Shown: piece after piece, positions 37,430 to 44,455 of the stretch
Position numbering within the stretch: position 1 is the stretch's first letter
How the letters are laid out: each line of letters begins with the position of its first letter
The notes under the pieces: model-generated
The model's input: the letters and a program-made list of their open reading frames with translations, nothing else
What the model was told of the DNA's origin: nothing
The model's database searches: none
Assembly: GCA_012523185.1 (NCBI GenBank)
Contig: JAAYIY010000024.1
Location: forward strand, 1 to 44,455
Direction of reading: 5' to 3'
DNA from: Clostridiales bacterium
Lineage (GTDB): Bacteria > Bacillota > Clostridia > Oscillospirales > Acutalibacteraceae
DNA: 44,455 nucleotides
Position numbers and translations under genes: made by a program

Positions 37430-37690
37430 TTTAAAATTCCCCTTCTTTTATGTTCACTTATTAAGACGGTTTGGAATCGTCAAATCATTCGAGTTTTAAA
37501 GGTTTTTGATATAAGTAACTCCCCCAAAAAATCCGATAATTTACCCAAACGCAATCCCTAACGAAATTATTCTAACACATATCTTTCTGCTTGTCAACTG
37601 TATTTTTGGAAAGGTTTTACTGCCCTTTCTCTACAGTTACAGCTCCCGCTTTGGGAAAACCTCCCCACACCGCGGCTTTCCCTCACCCGC

Positions 37691-37810
37691 GGCTCTCCCT
37701 TTGGGAGAGCTGTCGCGAAGCGACTGAGAGGGGGCTTTTTTATTACAACCTTTCCCGCAAGAACCTCTCCGTCTCCGCTAAAGCGGAGCCACCTCTCCTA
37801 AAGGAGAGGC
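37691..37810 (+). repeat. Modular palindromic repeat, copy 2
   Basis: Same orientation and hairpin order as copy 1, with about 42 identical leading bases and nearly identical remainder. It lies upstream of the GLUG/Big_2 gene, so copies 1 and 2 bracket that gene as direct repeats. Confidence 0.9.
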
Positions 37811-37884
37811 AGTGCGGGGAGACTGAGAGGGCGACTCTCTTTTTTTAATATACTGACCTTACAGAAAAAACACCTGTGCTGCTA

Positions 37885-37913
37885 TTGATTGTTCTAACAT
37901 TTAATGGTAGAAT
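37885..37913 (+). promoter_or_regulatory. Sigma-A-like promoter with no gene directly downstream
   Basis: TTGATT (37885-37890), 17-bp spacer, TAGAAT (37908-37913), about 435 bp before the ECF sigma gene. The stretch 37914-38150 has only a 26-codon ORF (from the ATG at 37983) and a small GCAAAC/GTTTGC hairpin (38015-38037). The promoter could give a basal transcript into the sigma gene or an unannotated small RNA. Confidence 0.45.
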
Positions 37914-38154
37914 ATATTTAAATAAGCCGTTTTAGGAATAATTAGAAAAATTAGAGTGGATAAAGTGCAATATACAGCTTAGATGCGATTGCTCATACTG
38001 AATATTTTAAATCTGCAAACCGTAAGGATTAGTTTGCGGCATAACCACATAAAGCAAGGATGAAATCTGCGCGAAACGGCGATTAAGTCTGTCGGGTTGA
38101 GTTGTCCGTTTTTGATTCACAGCGTGTATTTTTTAAAAAAAGTTCAGACAACCT

Positions 38155-38188
38155 CAACCAAACGCGTCTCTCGATTGTCTTATAAGTG
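38155..38188 (+). promoter_or_regulatory. ECF-type promoter candidate upstream of the sigma-LRR gene
   Basis: CAACC (38155-38159), exactly 16 bp, then TGTCTTATAAGTG (38176-38188). No sigma-A -35 box is at the right distance. The same element, with identical spacing and the extended match AACCTCAACCAAAC and CTCGA, occurs at 40442-40475. The AAC-containing -35 and GTC-containing -10 fit the general ECF pattern. It suggests autoregulation. Confidence 0.7.
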
Positions 38189-38348
38189 AAGGCAGAAGGG
38201 AGGCGGTACGCAATGATGGGGAAATCATAAGGGCGGCGCTCACCGAATCTGCACGCGAAACGGAGTTAAGCGCCAAGGCATCAAGACAATTGCTTAAAAG
38301 GATAAGATGCAATAAGCGTTCCGACAAAGCGATGCTGTGGAGGTGGCA

Positions 38349-40250
38349 ATGTTGGAAAAAGAAAGAGTAGCCGAGCTTGTTAAACTTGTACTTGAGGGCG
38401 ACAAAAAAGCGTTTGAGGCTTTGTATGCCGAAACAAACCAAAACGCTTATTTTGTCGCGTTAAAAATCACAAAAAACGAGCAGGACGCGCTTGATATCTT
38501 GCAGGAAAGCTATATTAAGTCGCTCGAAAATCTCAGCCAATTAAAAGAACCTGAAAATTTTGTCGCGTGGTTCAAAAAGATTGTCGCAAACACAGCTAAA
38601 AATTACATAATCAAAAGACGAACGGCGCTGTTTAAAACAGATGAGAGTGAGCAGATGTTTACGGAACAGCTGACGGAAGATGACGGTGAGTTTATACCCG
38701 AAAAGTCATTTGACACAAAAGAAACACGCGCGATGGTGACGAATATTATCGACAGTCTGCCGGAGGACAGGCGCCTTTGTGTGCTGATGTATTATTTTGA
38801 TGAAATGAGTGTCTTTGAGATCGCCGAGACGCTTTCGGTATCGGTGGGGACTGTCAAAAGTCACCTTTATTACTCAAGAAAAACCATACGGGAAAAGGTT
38901 GAATCCATGAGTGCCAAGGGCGTCACGGTTTTGGGCGCGGCGTCAGTGCCTTTCTTCGCGTGGCTGCTCAAAAAAGGCACGATTGCCGCACGGCTGTCTG
39001 AAAGCTCGGCTGCCGCGGTGCTGTCAACGGTGGAGGGCGCTTCCGCCTTGCTTTGCGGCGCAGTGGCAACGGGTGCGGCAGGAGCAGGCGCGGCTGCGGG
39101 CGGATCGGCGTCGGCTGGAGCGGTGTCAGGAACGGCGGCCAAAATCATTGCCGGTATAACAGTGCCCAAAATCATTGCGGCAGGCACCGCGGCGGCTGTA
39201 ATGATCAGCGGTGTGGCGGCAGGAACAAGCCTTATCAGGCAAAACGCTGAAACAAAGGCGGAATTGTCAAGTGATTTTGCGGCTGTTGAAGCGATGGCGA
39301 CAACAGAATCAGGCGCGTTCGGTTACGGAACAGAAATATATGAAGAAACGGAGAGCTTCGGCGATAGTCCGAGCGGCATTGAAATGTCTGAAAAGATTTC
39401 GGACATTGAGAAAAACGGCACTGAAAAAGCACCGGGCGCGACAGAAAAGCCATCACAAAGCGCGGCAAAATCGCTAACAAACCGTGCTTCGGTTCCCGCA
39501 AGCAACGAAAAACCGCAGACTGTCACGATAAGCCCGACTGCGGCGGCAACAAAGCCTGTAACGACCGCCACCAAGCCGACAACGACCACAACAAAGCCGA
39601 CAACGACCACAACAAAGCCGACAACAACCGCAACAAAGCCGACAATAACCACAACCAAGCCGACGACAACCGCAACAAAGCCGACAACGACCACAGCCAA
39701 GCCGACGACAACCACAACAACCAAGCCGACAACGACTAAAACCACATCGGCGATTGAAAACACATACACAGCATCGGACGGCAACGTCACGATTACAGGT
39801 TACACGGGCAGCGGCGGCGTGGTGACGATTCCCGACAAAATAGATGATAAAATTGTGACGGCTATAGCGGCATACGCGTATGAGAATAAGACGTCGATAA
39901 CAATTGTAAAGATTCCGGCGAGCGTGACAAGCATCGGCGCCGGTGCTTTTTCCGGGTGTACGTCGCTTGAAAAAGTCGAGCTGCCGTCCGGACTTTTAAA
40001 CCTCGGCAATTTGGTTTTTAAGAATTGCACAAAGCTTAGCGGCATAACGATACCGCCCGGAGTAACATCTATAGGCAACGGGACATTCCAAGGCTGTTCC
40101 AAGCTTCAAAGCGCATATATTCCGGCGGGTGTGACAACAATCGGCATTAACGCGTTCGCGTCCTGCCCCGATCTGACAATTTACTGCGTGGACGGGTCGG
40201 CGGCACACAGCTACGCCGTCACATACGGGATAAACTGTGTGTTGTCATAG
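38349..40250 (+). CDS. ECF sigma factor fused to a transmembrane segment, Thr/Pro stalk and extracellular LRR domain
   Basis: Residues are counted from this ATG. The N-terminus is a sigma-70 ECF factor: region 2 at about 20-92 (ALDILQESYIKSLENLSQL, FKKIVANTAKNYIIKRR) and region 4 at about 130-185 (DSLPEDRRLCVLMYYFDEMS, then helix-turn-helix SVSVGTVKSHLYYSRKTIR). An Ala/Gly-rich segment follows, with a likely transmembrane helix near 268-296 (VPKIIAAGTAAAVMISGVAA). After an acidic linker (305-365) comes a stalk of KPTTTTT repeats (about 400-466), then a BspA-type LRR domain (about 475-633; IPASVTSIGAGAFSGCTSL and similar). The ATG at 38349 has GGAGG 5 nt upstream; a GTG at 38337 is possible. 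Likely a membrane-tethered sigma factor that senses outside signals. No separate anti-sigma gene is nearby. The mechanism of release is unknown. Confidence 0.88.
   Translation: MLEKERVAELVKLVLEGDKKAFEALYAETNQNAYFVALKITKNEQDALDILQESYIKSLENLSQLKEPENFVAWFKKIVANTAKNYIIKRRTALFKTDESEQMFTEQLTEDDGEFIPEKSFDTKETRAMVTNIIDSLPEDRRLCVLMYYFDEMSVFEIAETLSVSVGTVKSHLYYSRKTIREKVESMSAKGVTVLGAASVPFFAWLLKKGTIAARLSESSAAAVLSTVEGASALLCGAVATGAAGAGAAAGGSASAGAVSGTAAKIIAGITVPKIIAAGTAAAVMISGVAAGTSLIRQNAETKAELSSDFAAVEAMATTESGAFGYGTEIYEETESFGDSPSGIEMSEKISDIEKNGTEKAPGATEKPSQSAAKSLTNRASVPASNEKPQTVTISPTAAATKPVTTATKPTTTTTKPTTTTTKPTTTATKPTITTTKPTTTATKPTTTTAKPTTTTTTKPTTTKTTSAIENTYTASDGNVTITGYTGSGGVVTIPDKIDDKIVTAIAAYAYENKTSITIVKIPASVTSIGAGAFSGCTSLEKVELPSGLLNLGNLVFKNCTKLSGITIPPGVTSIGNGTFQGCSKLQSAYIPAGVTTIGINAFASCPDLTIYCVDGSAAHSYAVTYGINCVLS
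39547..39740 (+). repeat. Tandem 21-bp repeat coding for the Thr/Pro stalk
   Basis: About nine imperfect units, mostly of 21 bp, of the form AAGCCGACAACGACCACAACA encode KPTTTTT heptads in the sigma-LRR protein. Such repeats can slip and change stalk length in frame. Confidence 0.85.
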
Positions 40251-40267
40251 CATCTACTTTTTAGTAA

Positions 40268-40396
40268 AGGTGGCACGCGATAGCGTGACGGAGAGGTTAT
40301 GATGAAAAAGTCCCCTCTCAGTCGCTTCGCGACAGCTCTCCCAAAGGGAGAGCCACAGTGGTGGAGAGGTGGCATACGCAGCGTGATTGAGAGGTC
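40268..40396 (-). repeat. Modular palindromic repeat, copy 3 (inverted, variant)
   Basis: Read on the minus strand it contains the same GGCTCTCCC-ttt-GGGAGAGC and TGTCGC-gaa-GCGAC hairpins, linker and T-run as copies 1 and 2. The third hairpin is different (CACGC-tatc-GCGTG). It lies just past the sigma-LRR stop, so copies 2 and 3 bracket the sigma gene as inverted repeats. Confidence 0.88.
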
Positions 40397-40441
40397 TTTT
40401 AACAAGATTTTACAAAAAATAAAATAATTTTCAATAAACCT

Positions 40442-40475
40442 CAACCAAACAGCAAGCTCGACTGTCTTATAAGTG
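40442..40475 (+). promoter_or_regulatory. ECF-type promoter candidate upstream of the giant LRR gene
   Basis: CAACC (40442-40446), 16-bp spacer, TGTCTTATAAGTG (40463-40475). It shares the 14-bp word AACCTCAACCAAAC and the CTCGA just before the -10 with the site before the sigma gene. It is about 85 bp upstream of the ATG at 40558. Confidence 0.7.
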
Positions 40476-40557
40476 TAGGGTATGCTAAATCGGTGTAATA
40501 TAAGCCGTTGCGGTATACGATGTTACGAAAACATGAGTTCTTAGGAGGGAACAGAAA

Positions 40558-43500
40558 ATGAAGCGGATTATAAAAAAGACATTGGCTATCATGCTTGCGT
40601 TCATTATGGTGTTTGGGAGTGCGCCGCTTGCAGGATTTACCGGAATTACCGGTTGGTTTGGCGGTCTGACTGCAAACGCTGTAGAGTATGCGGGCGTATG
40701 CGGCGAATACCTGACGTGGACACTCGACACGTCAACAGGCATCCTAAACATAAAAGGCACGGGTGATATGTATGACTGGGCAGATATCAGCACGGCACCA
40801 TGGTTTCCTTACAAGTCACAAATATTAAGCGTCACAATCGGAAGCAACGTAACGAGCATAGGGAGCCTTTCCTTTTTCTCTTACAGCAATATTGCAAGCG
40901 CAACAATCGGAAACGGTGTGGCAAGGATAGGTGGTTATGCATTTTATGAATGCGTCAATCTCACATTCGTCATATTTGGAAACAGTCTGATAAGCATCGG
41001 AGATGCGGCATTTGCACATTGTGAAAGGTTAGCAAGCGTAATAATCCCGAACAGCGTGACCGGTATCGGCATTGGCGCGTTCGCGTTTTGCGCCGAACTC
41101 GAAAGTGTCATAATCGGAGACGGTGTGGAAATTATCGGAGACGAAGCTTTTAAAGAATGCACCGGTCTCACAAACCTCACAATCGGAGAGAGTGTGGAGA
41201 GCATCGGTACCTGTGCGTTTAGTAACTGTATCAGTCTTGCAAGCATTGCATTTCCGGAAAGTGTCACAAACATAGGTGAGTTTGCATTTTCCCGTTGTAT
41301 CAGTCTTGAAAGCATTGCATTTCCGGAAAGTGTGACAAGCATAGATAGTGCAGCGTTTCATAAATGCACCGCACTAACAAGTGTAATGATTCCGGAAAGT
41401 GTCTCAACCATAGGGTATTGTGCGTTTTGTCAGTGCGACGCTCTTGAAAACATAACAGTTGATGATAAAAATCAGCATTACTCGAGTGACGAAACAGGTG
41501 TTTTGTTTGACAAGAACAAAAAGACGTTAATTCAATACACAATCGGCAACACGAGTGAAGCATATGAAATTCCCGGCAGTGTACAGCAAATAGAAGATTA
41601 TGCTTTTTGCCAGGGAATGAATCTCACGAAAGTCACAATGCCGACAAGTTTAATAGGAATAGGACAGTGCGCGTTTGCCAGTTGCGAAAATCTTTCAGAC
41701 ATCACAATCCCGGGCGGCACAAAGAGCATCGGTTTGGAAGCTTTTTATGGCTGCATAAGTTTTGTAAACATCACAATTCCAAGCAGTGTGACAAGCTTGG
41801 GAGGAGGTGCGTTTAAAAAATGCACCGGTCTTAAAAAGGTCACAATCGGAACAGGTGTGCAGAGCATAAAAGGCAATACATTTTATGACTGCACCAAGCT
41901 TTCAGACGTCAAAATCGGAACAGGTGTGCAGAGTATAGAAAGCAATTCGTTTTATGGCTGCTCCAGCCTCATGGGCATCACAATCCCAAGCAGTGTTACG
42001 AACATAGGGGGAGGTGCGTTCACACGCTGCATCAAACTTTCAAGGATAACGGTCAACTCCGCGAACCAACACTATTCAAACGATTCATACGGCGTATTGT
42101 TCAACAAGAATAAAACATACTTGATTCAATACCCTGTCGGAAACTCACGGAGAATCTACACAATCCCCGACAGCGTGACGAGCATATGGAGCAGTGCGTT
42201 TTCTGAAGGCGGCAATCTGACAAGCGTTATAATCCCCGACAGTGTGACGAATATACAGATGCGCGCGTTTTATGACTGCTCCGGTATTATAAGAGTCACA
42301 ATCGGACGCGGCGTGACGTACATCGATATTCATGCGTTTCACGGGTGCGCCGCTCTCACAGACGTATATTATTGCGGCACAGAAAGTCAGTGGAACGCAA
42401 TCACAATAGGCTTCGGCAACGAGCCTTTGACATCCGCGACAATTCATTTCAGCAGTGATATTACGGAAGGCTTATGCGGAGACGACCTGATGTGGGAGCT
42501 CGACACGTTAACGGGGAGTTTAGTTATAAGCGGCACCGGCGATATGTATGACTGGAGCTATGATGCGGGTGCGCCGTGGAGTCATCACAGCTCGGAAATA
42601 GAAAATGTGACAATCGAGGACGGTGCCACGAGTATAGGGAGTTACGCGTTTTACGGTTGCGACGGACTTGCGAATATTACCATTCCTGCCGACGTAACGA
42701 AAATAGAAGATTATGCGTTTAACGGGTGCGCCGCTCTCACAGACATATATTATTCCGGCACAGAAAGTCAGTGGAACGCAATCACAATAGGCGACGGCAA
42801 TGAGCCTTTGACATCAGCGACAATTCATTTCAGCAGTGATATTGTGGAGGGCTTATGCGGTGATAATTTAACATGGATGTTTGATGTTTCAACAGGGGAA
42901 CTGGATATAAGCGGTGTGGGTGACATGCATGACTGGAGTTTTTACGACAGGCCACCCTGGTTTCCTTACAAGCAACAAATTGAAGAAGTAAAAATAGACG
43001 ATAGCGTGACAAACATAGGGTCATATGCATTTGGCAACTGCTTCGGGCTCACAAACATCACCATCCCGGACAGCGTGGCAAGCATTGGTGATTATGCCTT
43101 TTTTGACTGTTCAGCTCTCATTGACATCACCATCCCGGACAGCGTGGCAAGCATGGGACAAGGAGTGTTTAATTGCTGTTTTGCACTCACTGACATAACA
43201 GTCGACAGTGCAAATCAACATTATTCGAGCGATGAAAACGGTGTTTTGTTCAACAAGGACAAAACAATTTTGATTCAGTATCCCACAGGCAAAACAAACA
43301 CAACCTTTTATATCCCTGCTGATGTGACAAGAATAGAGGGATGGGCGTTTAGCAATTGTATCAGTCTGACAAGCATCACAATCCCTAACAGTGTTACAAG
43401 TATGGGAGACTGTGTTTTCAGCGGTTGTACCGGTCTCACAAACGTCGTAATCGGAAACAAAATAAAATATATAGGAGAGGGAACATTTAACGGCTGCACC

Positions 43501-44455
43501 GGACTTGCGGACATCATAATTCCTGATAACGTGTTAAGTATCGGAGACTGGGTGTTTAGCGACTGTGACAGTCTCACAAGTGTCATAATCGGAAACGGAG
43601 TAGAAAGCATAGGAGAAGGTGCCTTTTGCGGATGTGACAGCCTAACGAGCATCACAATCCCCAACAGCTTAACAAGCATTGAACGTCGGGTTTTTTGGGG
43701 TTGTACCGACCTCACAATAGTCACAATACCTGACAGTGTCACACAAATAAAAGAGTATTCATTTTACAACTGTGTCGGTATTACAGATGTATATTATTCC
43801 GGCACAGAAAGTCAGTGGAACGCAATCACAATAGACGACGGCAACGAGCCTTTAACATCAGCGACAATTCATTTCAATAACGTCGTGCATGTAACGGGCG
43901 TTTCCCTCGACGAAGAAAGCCTGTCGCTCACTGTTTCGGAAACTTCACAATTAACAGCGGAGGTGCTGCCGTCCGACGCGACGGATAAATCAGTCACTTG
44001 GGATTCAAGCGACACAGACGTCGCGACTGTGGACGAAAACGGTCTTGTCACAGCCGTCGCACCCGGCACGGCGACTGTCACAGTCATGACAAACGACGGC
44101 GGCTTTACGGACACTTGCGAGGTGACAGTCAAAATACACATACACACATACATCTCAAATGTCACTGTCGTGCCGACTTGCACCACGCCGGGCGTGATGA
44201 CTTATACCTGCACAGAATGCGGCGATAGTTACACGGAGATTATCCCCTCCATCGGTCACGACTGGGGCGATTGGATTTCAGACGGAAATGAAACCTCTCA
44301 CACAAGAGTGTGCGCCAGCGACGAGTCTCATACAGAGACAGAGGCCTGCACATGGGTCGAAACAGACCGCCAAGAGCCTACAAGTAGCGAAGACGGCTGG
44401 ATTGATTACGAGTGTTCAGTCTGCGGTCAGACGAAGCATGTTGTTATTCCGCGGA
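40558..44455 (+). CDS. Giant secreted BspA-like leucine-rich repeat protein (3' end outside the window)
   Basis: Open from the ATG at 40558 to the window end (1299 complete codons, no stop). A ribosome binding site AGGAGGGA precedes the start. Signal peptide at residues 1-41 (KRIIKK, hydrophobic core, ANA). Many BspA-type LRRs of about 23 residues (ITIPDSVTSIG..AF..C..L) are arranged in three arrays. Each begins with the module CG..L.W..D..TG.L.I.G.GDM.DW, at residues about 47, 637 and 764. Three copies of a YYSGTESQWNAITIGDGNEP unit follow LRR blocks. A Big_2 domain starts near 1112. After it come Cys-pair segments (CTECGDSY, CSVCGQTK) like those found near the ends of clostridial surface proteins. 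Probably an adhesin or host/substrate binder. It lies next to the ECF-LRR sigma gene and shares its promoter motif. Confidence 0.93.
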   Translation, partial: MKRIIKKTLAIMLAFIMVFGSAPLAGFTGITGWFGGLTANAVEYAGVCGEYLTWTLDTSTGILNIKGTGDMYDWADISTAPWFPYKSQILSVTIGSNVTSIGSLSFFSYSNIASATIGNGVARIGGYAFYECVNLTFVIFGNSLISIGDAAFAHCERLASVIIPNSVTGIGIGAFAFCAELESVIIGDGVEIIGDEAFKECTGLTNLTIGESVESIGTCAFSNCISLASIAFPESVTNIGEFAFSRCISLESIAFPESVTSIDSAAFHKCTALTSVMIPESVSTIGYCAFCQCDALENITVDDKNQHYSSDETGVLFDKNKKTLIQYTIGNTSEAYEIPGSVQQIEDYAFCQGMNLTKVTMPTSLIGIGQCAFASCENLSDITIPGGTKSIGLEAFYGCISFVNITIPSSVTSLGGGAFKKCTGLKKVTIGTGVQSIKGNTFYDCTKLSDVKIGTGVQSIESNSFYGCSSLMGITIPSSVTNIGGGAFTRCIKLSRITVNSANQHYSNDSYGVLFNKNKTYLIQYPVGNSRRIYTIPDSVTSIWSSAFSEGGNLTSVIIPDSVTNIQMRAFYDCSGIIRVTIGRGVTYIDIHAFHGCAALTDVYYCGTESQWNAITIGFGNEPLTSATIHFSSDITEGLCGDDLMWELDTLTGSLVISGTGDMYDWSYDAGAPWSHHSSEIENVTIEDGATSIGSYAFYGCDGLANITIPADVTKIEDYAFNGCAALTDIYYSGTESQWNAITIGDGNEPLTSATIHFSSDIVEGLCGDNLTWMFDVSTGELDISGVGDMHDWSFYDRPPWFPYKQQIEEVKIDDSVTNIGSYAFGNCFGLTNITIPDSVASIGDYAFFDCSALIDITIPDSVASMGQGVFNCCFALTDITVDSANQHYSSDENGVLFNKDKTILIQYPTGKTNTTFYIPADVTRIEGWAFSNCISLTSITIPNSVTSMGDCVFSGCTGLTNVVIGNKIKYIGEGTFNGCTGLADIIIPDNVLSIGDWVFSDCDSLTSVIIGNGVESIGEGAFCGCDSLTSITIPNSLTSIERRVFWGCTDLTIVTIPDSVTQIKEYSFYNCVGITDVYYSGTESQWNAITIDDGNEPLTSATIHFNNVVHVTGVSLDEESLSLTVSETSQLTAEVLPSDATDKSVTWDSSDTDVATVDENGLVTAVAPGTATVTVMTNDGGFTDTCEVTVKIHIHTYISNVTVVPTCTTPGVMTYTCTECGDSYTEIIPSIGHDWGDWISDGNETSHTRVCASDESHTETEACTWVETDRQEPTSSEDGWIDYECSVCGQTKHVVIPR
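42341..42479 (+). repeat. Internal direct repeat A of the LRR gene
   Basis: Nearly identical to 42722-42860 (offset 381 bp, exactly 127 codons) and partly to 43786-43875. It encodes the GTESQWNAIT unit and the start of the next CG..L.W module. Recombination between A and B would delete or duplicate 127 residues in frame. Confidence 0.85.
42722..42860 (+). repeat. Internal direct repeat B of the LRR gene
   Basis: Second copy of the unit described at 42341-42479, differing at only a few positions. Confidence 0.85.
43786..43875 (+). repeat. Internal direct repeat C of the LRR gene (shorter)
   Basis: Third copy, covering only the GTESQWNAIT part; a Big_2 domain follows instead of another LRR array. 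Confidence 0.8.

Noticed and set aside
37429-37520. CGTCTTAATAAGTG upstream of the GLUG/Big_2 gene as a third ECF site
   Set aside because: It resembles the -10 part of the shared element, but no CAACC lies 16 bp upstream; the nearest AACC is about 32 bp away.
38182-38360. Open frame in the sigma leader reading ...REAVRNDGEIIRAALTES...
   Set aside because: It looks protein-like but has no credible start codon and overlaps the sigma start out of frame; possibly a decayed gene end, not supportable as a gene.
39547-39740. Regular 21-bp repeats as a CRISPR array
   Set aside because: There are no spacers; the units are contiguous and in frame within the sigma-LRR gene.
39323-39790. Minus-strand frame rich in Val, opposite the Thr/Pro stalk
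   Set aside because: It is the antisense image of the ACC/ACA/ACG repeats and has no ribosome binding site.
40811-44186. Several open frames on the minus strand across the LRR gene
   Set aside because: They follow the period of the plus-strand repeats, lack ribosome binding sites and have low-complexity repeated sequence; they are shadows of the LRR coding region.

Overview
The window looks like part of the chromosome of an anaerobic, heterotrophic Firmicute of class Clostridia, probably in or near the Oscillospirales/Ruminococcus group. The family-level placement is inference. Support comes from the gene content: a polyamine ABC importer, a TPP-riboswitch/ThiT pair, a 2-hydroxyacyl-CoA-dehydratase-type activase, rubredoxin with hybrid cluster protein, NAD(P)-glutamate dehydrogenase, a dockerin-bearing secreted protein and many BspA-like/BIG surface proteins. 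Shine-Dalgarno sites are strong, TTG and GTG starts are common, and several promoters match sigma-A almost perfectly. TAA, TGA and TAG all act as stops, so the standard bacterial code applies.

Layout. (1) 1-6.5 kb, minus strand: two large secreted proteins. The first is a BspA-like LRR/Big_2/Big_3 adhesin broken by an in-frame TAG, and the second is a 1070-residue protein ending in a dockerin-like domain. (2) 6.8-12.2 kb, minus strand: potA-potB-potC-potD followed by an SDR-type epimerase/reductase, with a consensus promoter at one end and a hairpin at the other. (3) 12.3-15.0 kb: a divergently transcribed MATE exporter and an opposing cysteine synthase-like gene. (4) 15.2-21.6 kb: a complete F1Fo ATP synthase operon (AtpI-like ORF, then B-E-F-H-A-G-D-C) with an unusually short delta subunit. 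(5) 22.0-26.8 kb: a two-gene activase/dehydratase-like iron-sulfur system, then thiamine pyrophosphokinase. (6) 26.8-27.8 kb: a promoter, TPP riboswitch, terminator and thiT. (7) 27.9-34.9 kb: gdhA, rubredoxin-hcp, a GH16 glucanase, and a DUF1538 membrane protein with a tandem PII-like protein. (8) 35.0-44.5 kb: a surface-protein island with three copies of a modular palindromic repeat, a GLUG/Big_2 protein, an ECF sigma factor fused to a transmembrane segment and an extracellular LRR domain, and a giant BspA-like LRR protein that runs off the window.

The most interesting system is in region 8. The ECF sigma factor carries its own membrane anchor, a Thr/Pro-rich stalk and a BspA-like LRR ectodomain. 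The same non-sigma-A promoter-like element (CAACC, exactly 16 bp, TGTCTTATAAGTG, with further shared flanking bases) lies upstream of the sigma gene and upstream of the adjacent giant LRR surface protein, and I noticed it nowhere else in the window. I infer a one-component, surface-sensing circuit: a membrane-tethered sigma factor with an LRR sensor drives its own expression and that of an LRR adhesin next door.

Other points worth attention are the in-frame stop at a conserved Tyr codon in the first adhesin, the delta subunit reduced to its C-terminal domain, the matched internal duplications in DUF1538 and its PII-like partner, and the palindromic repeat family bracketing the surface genes.
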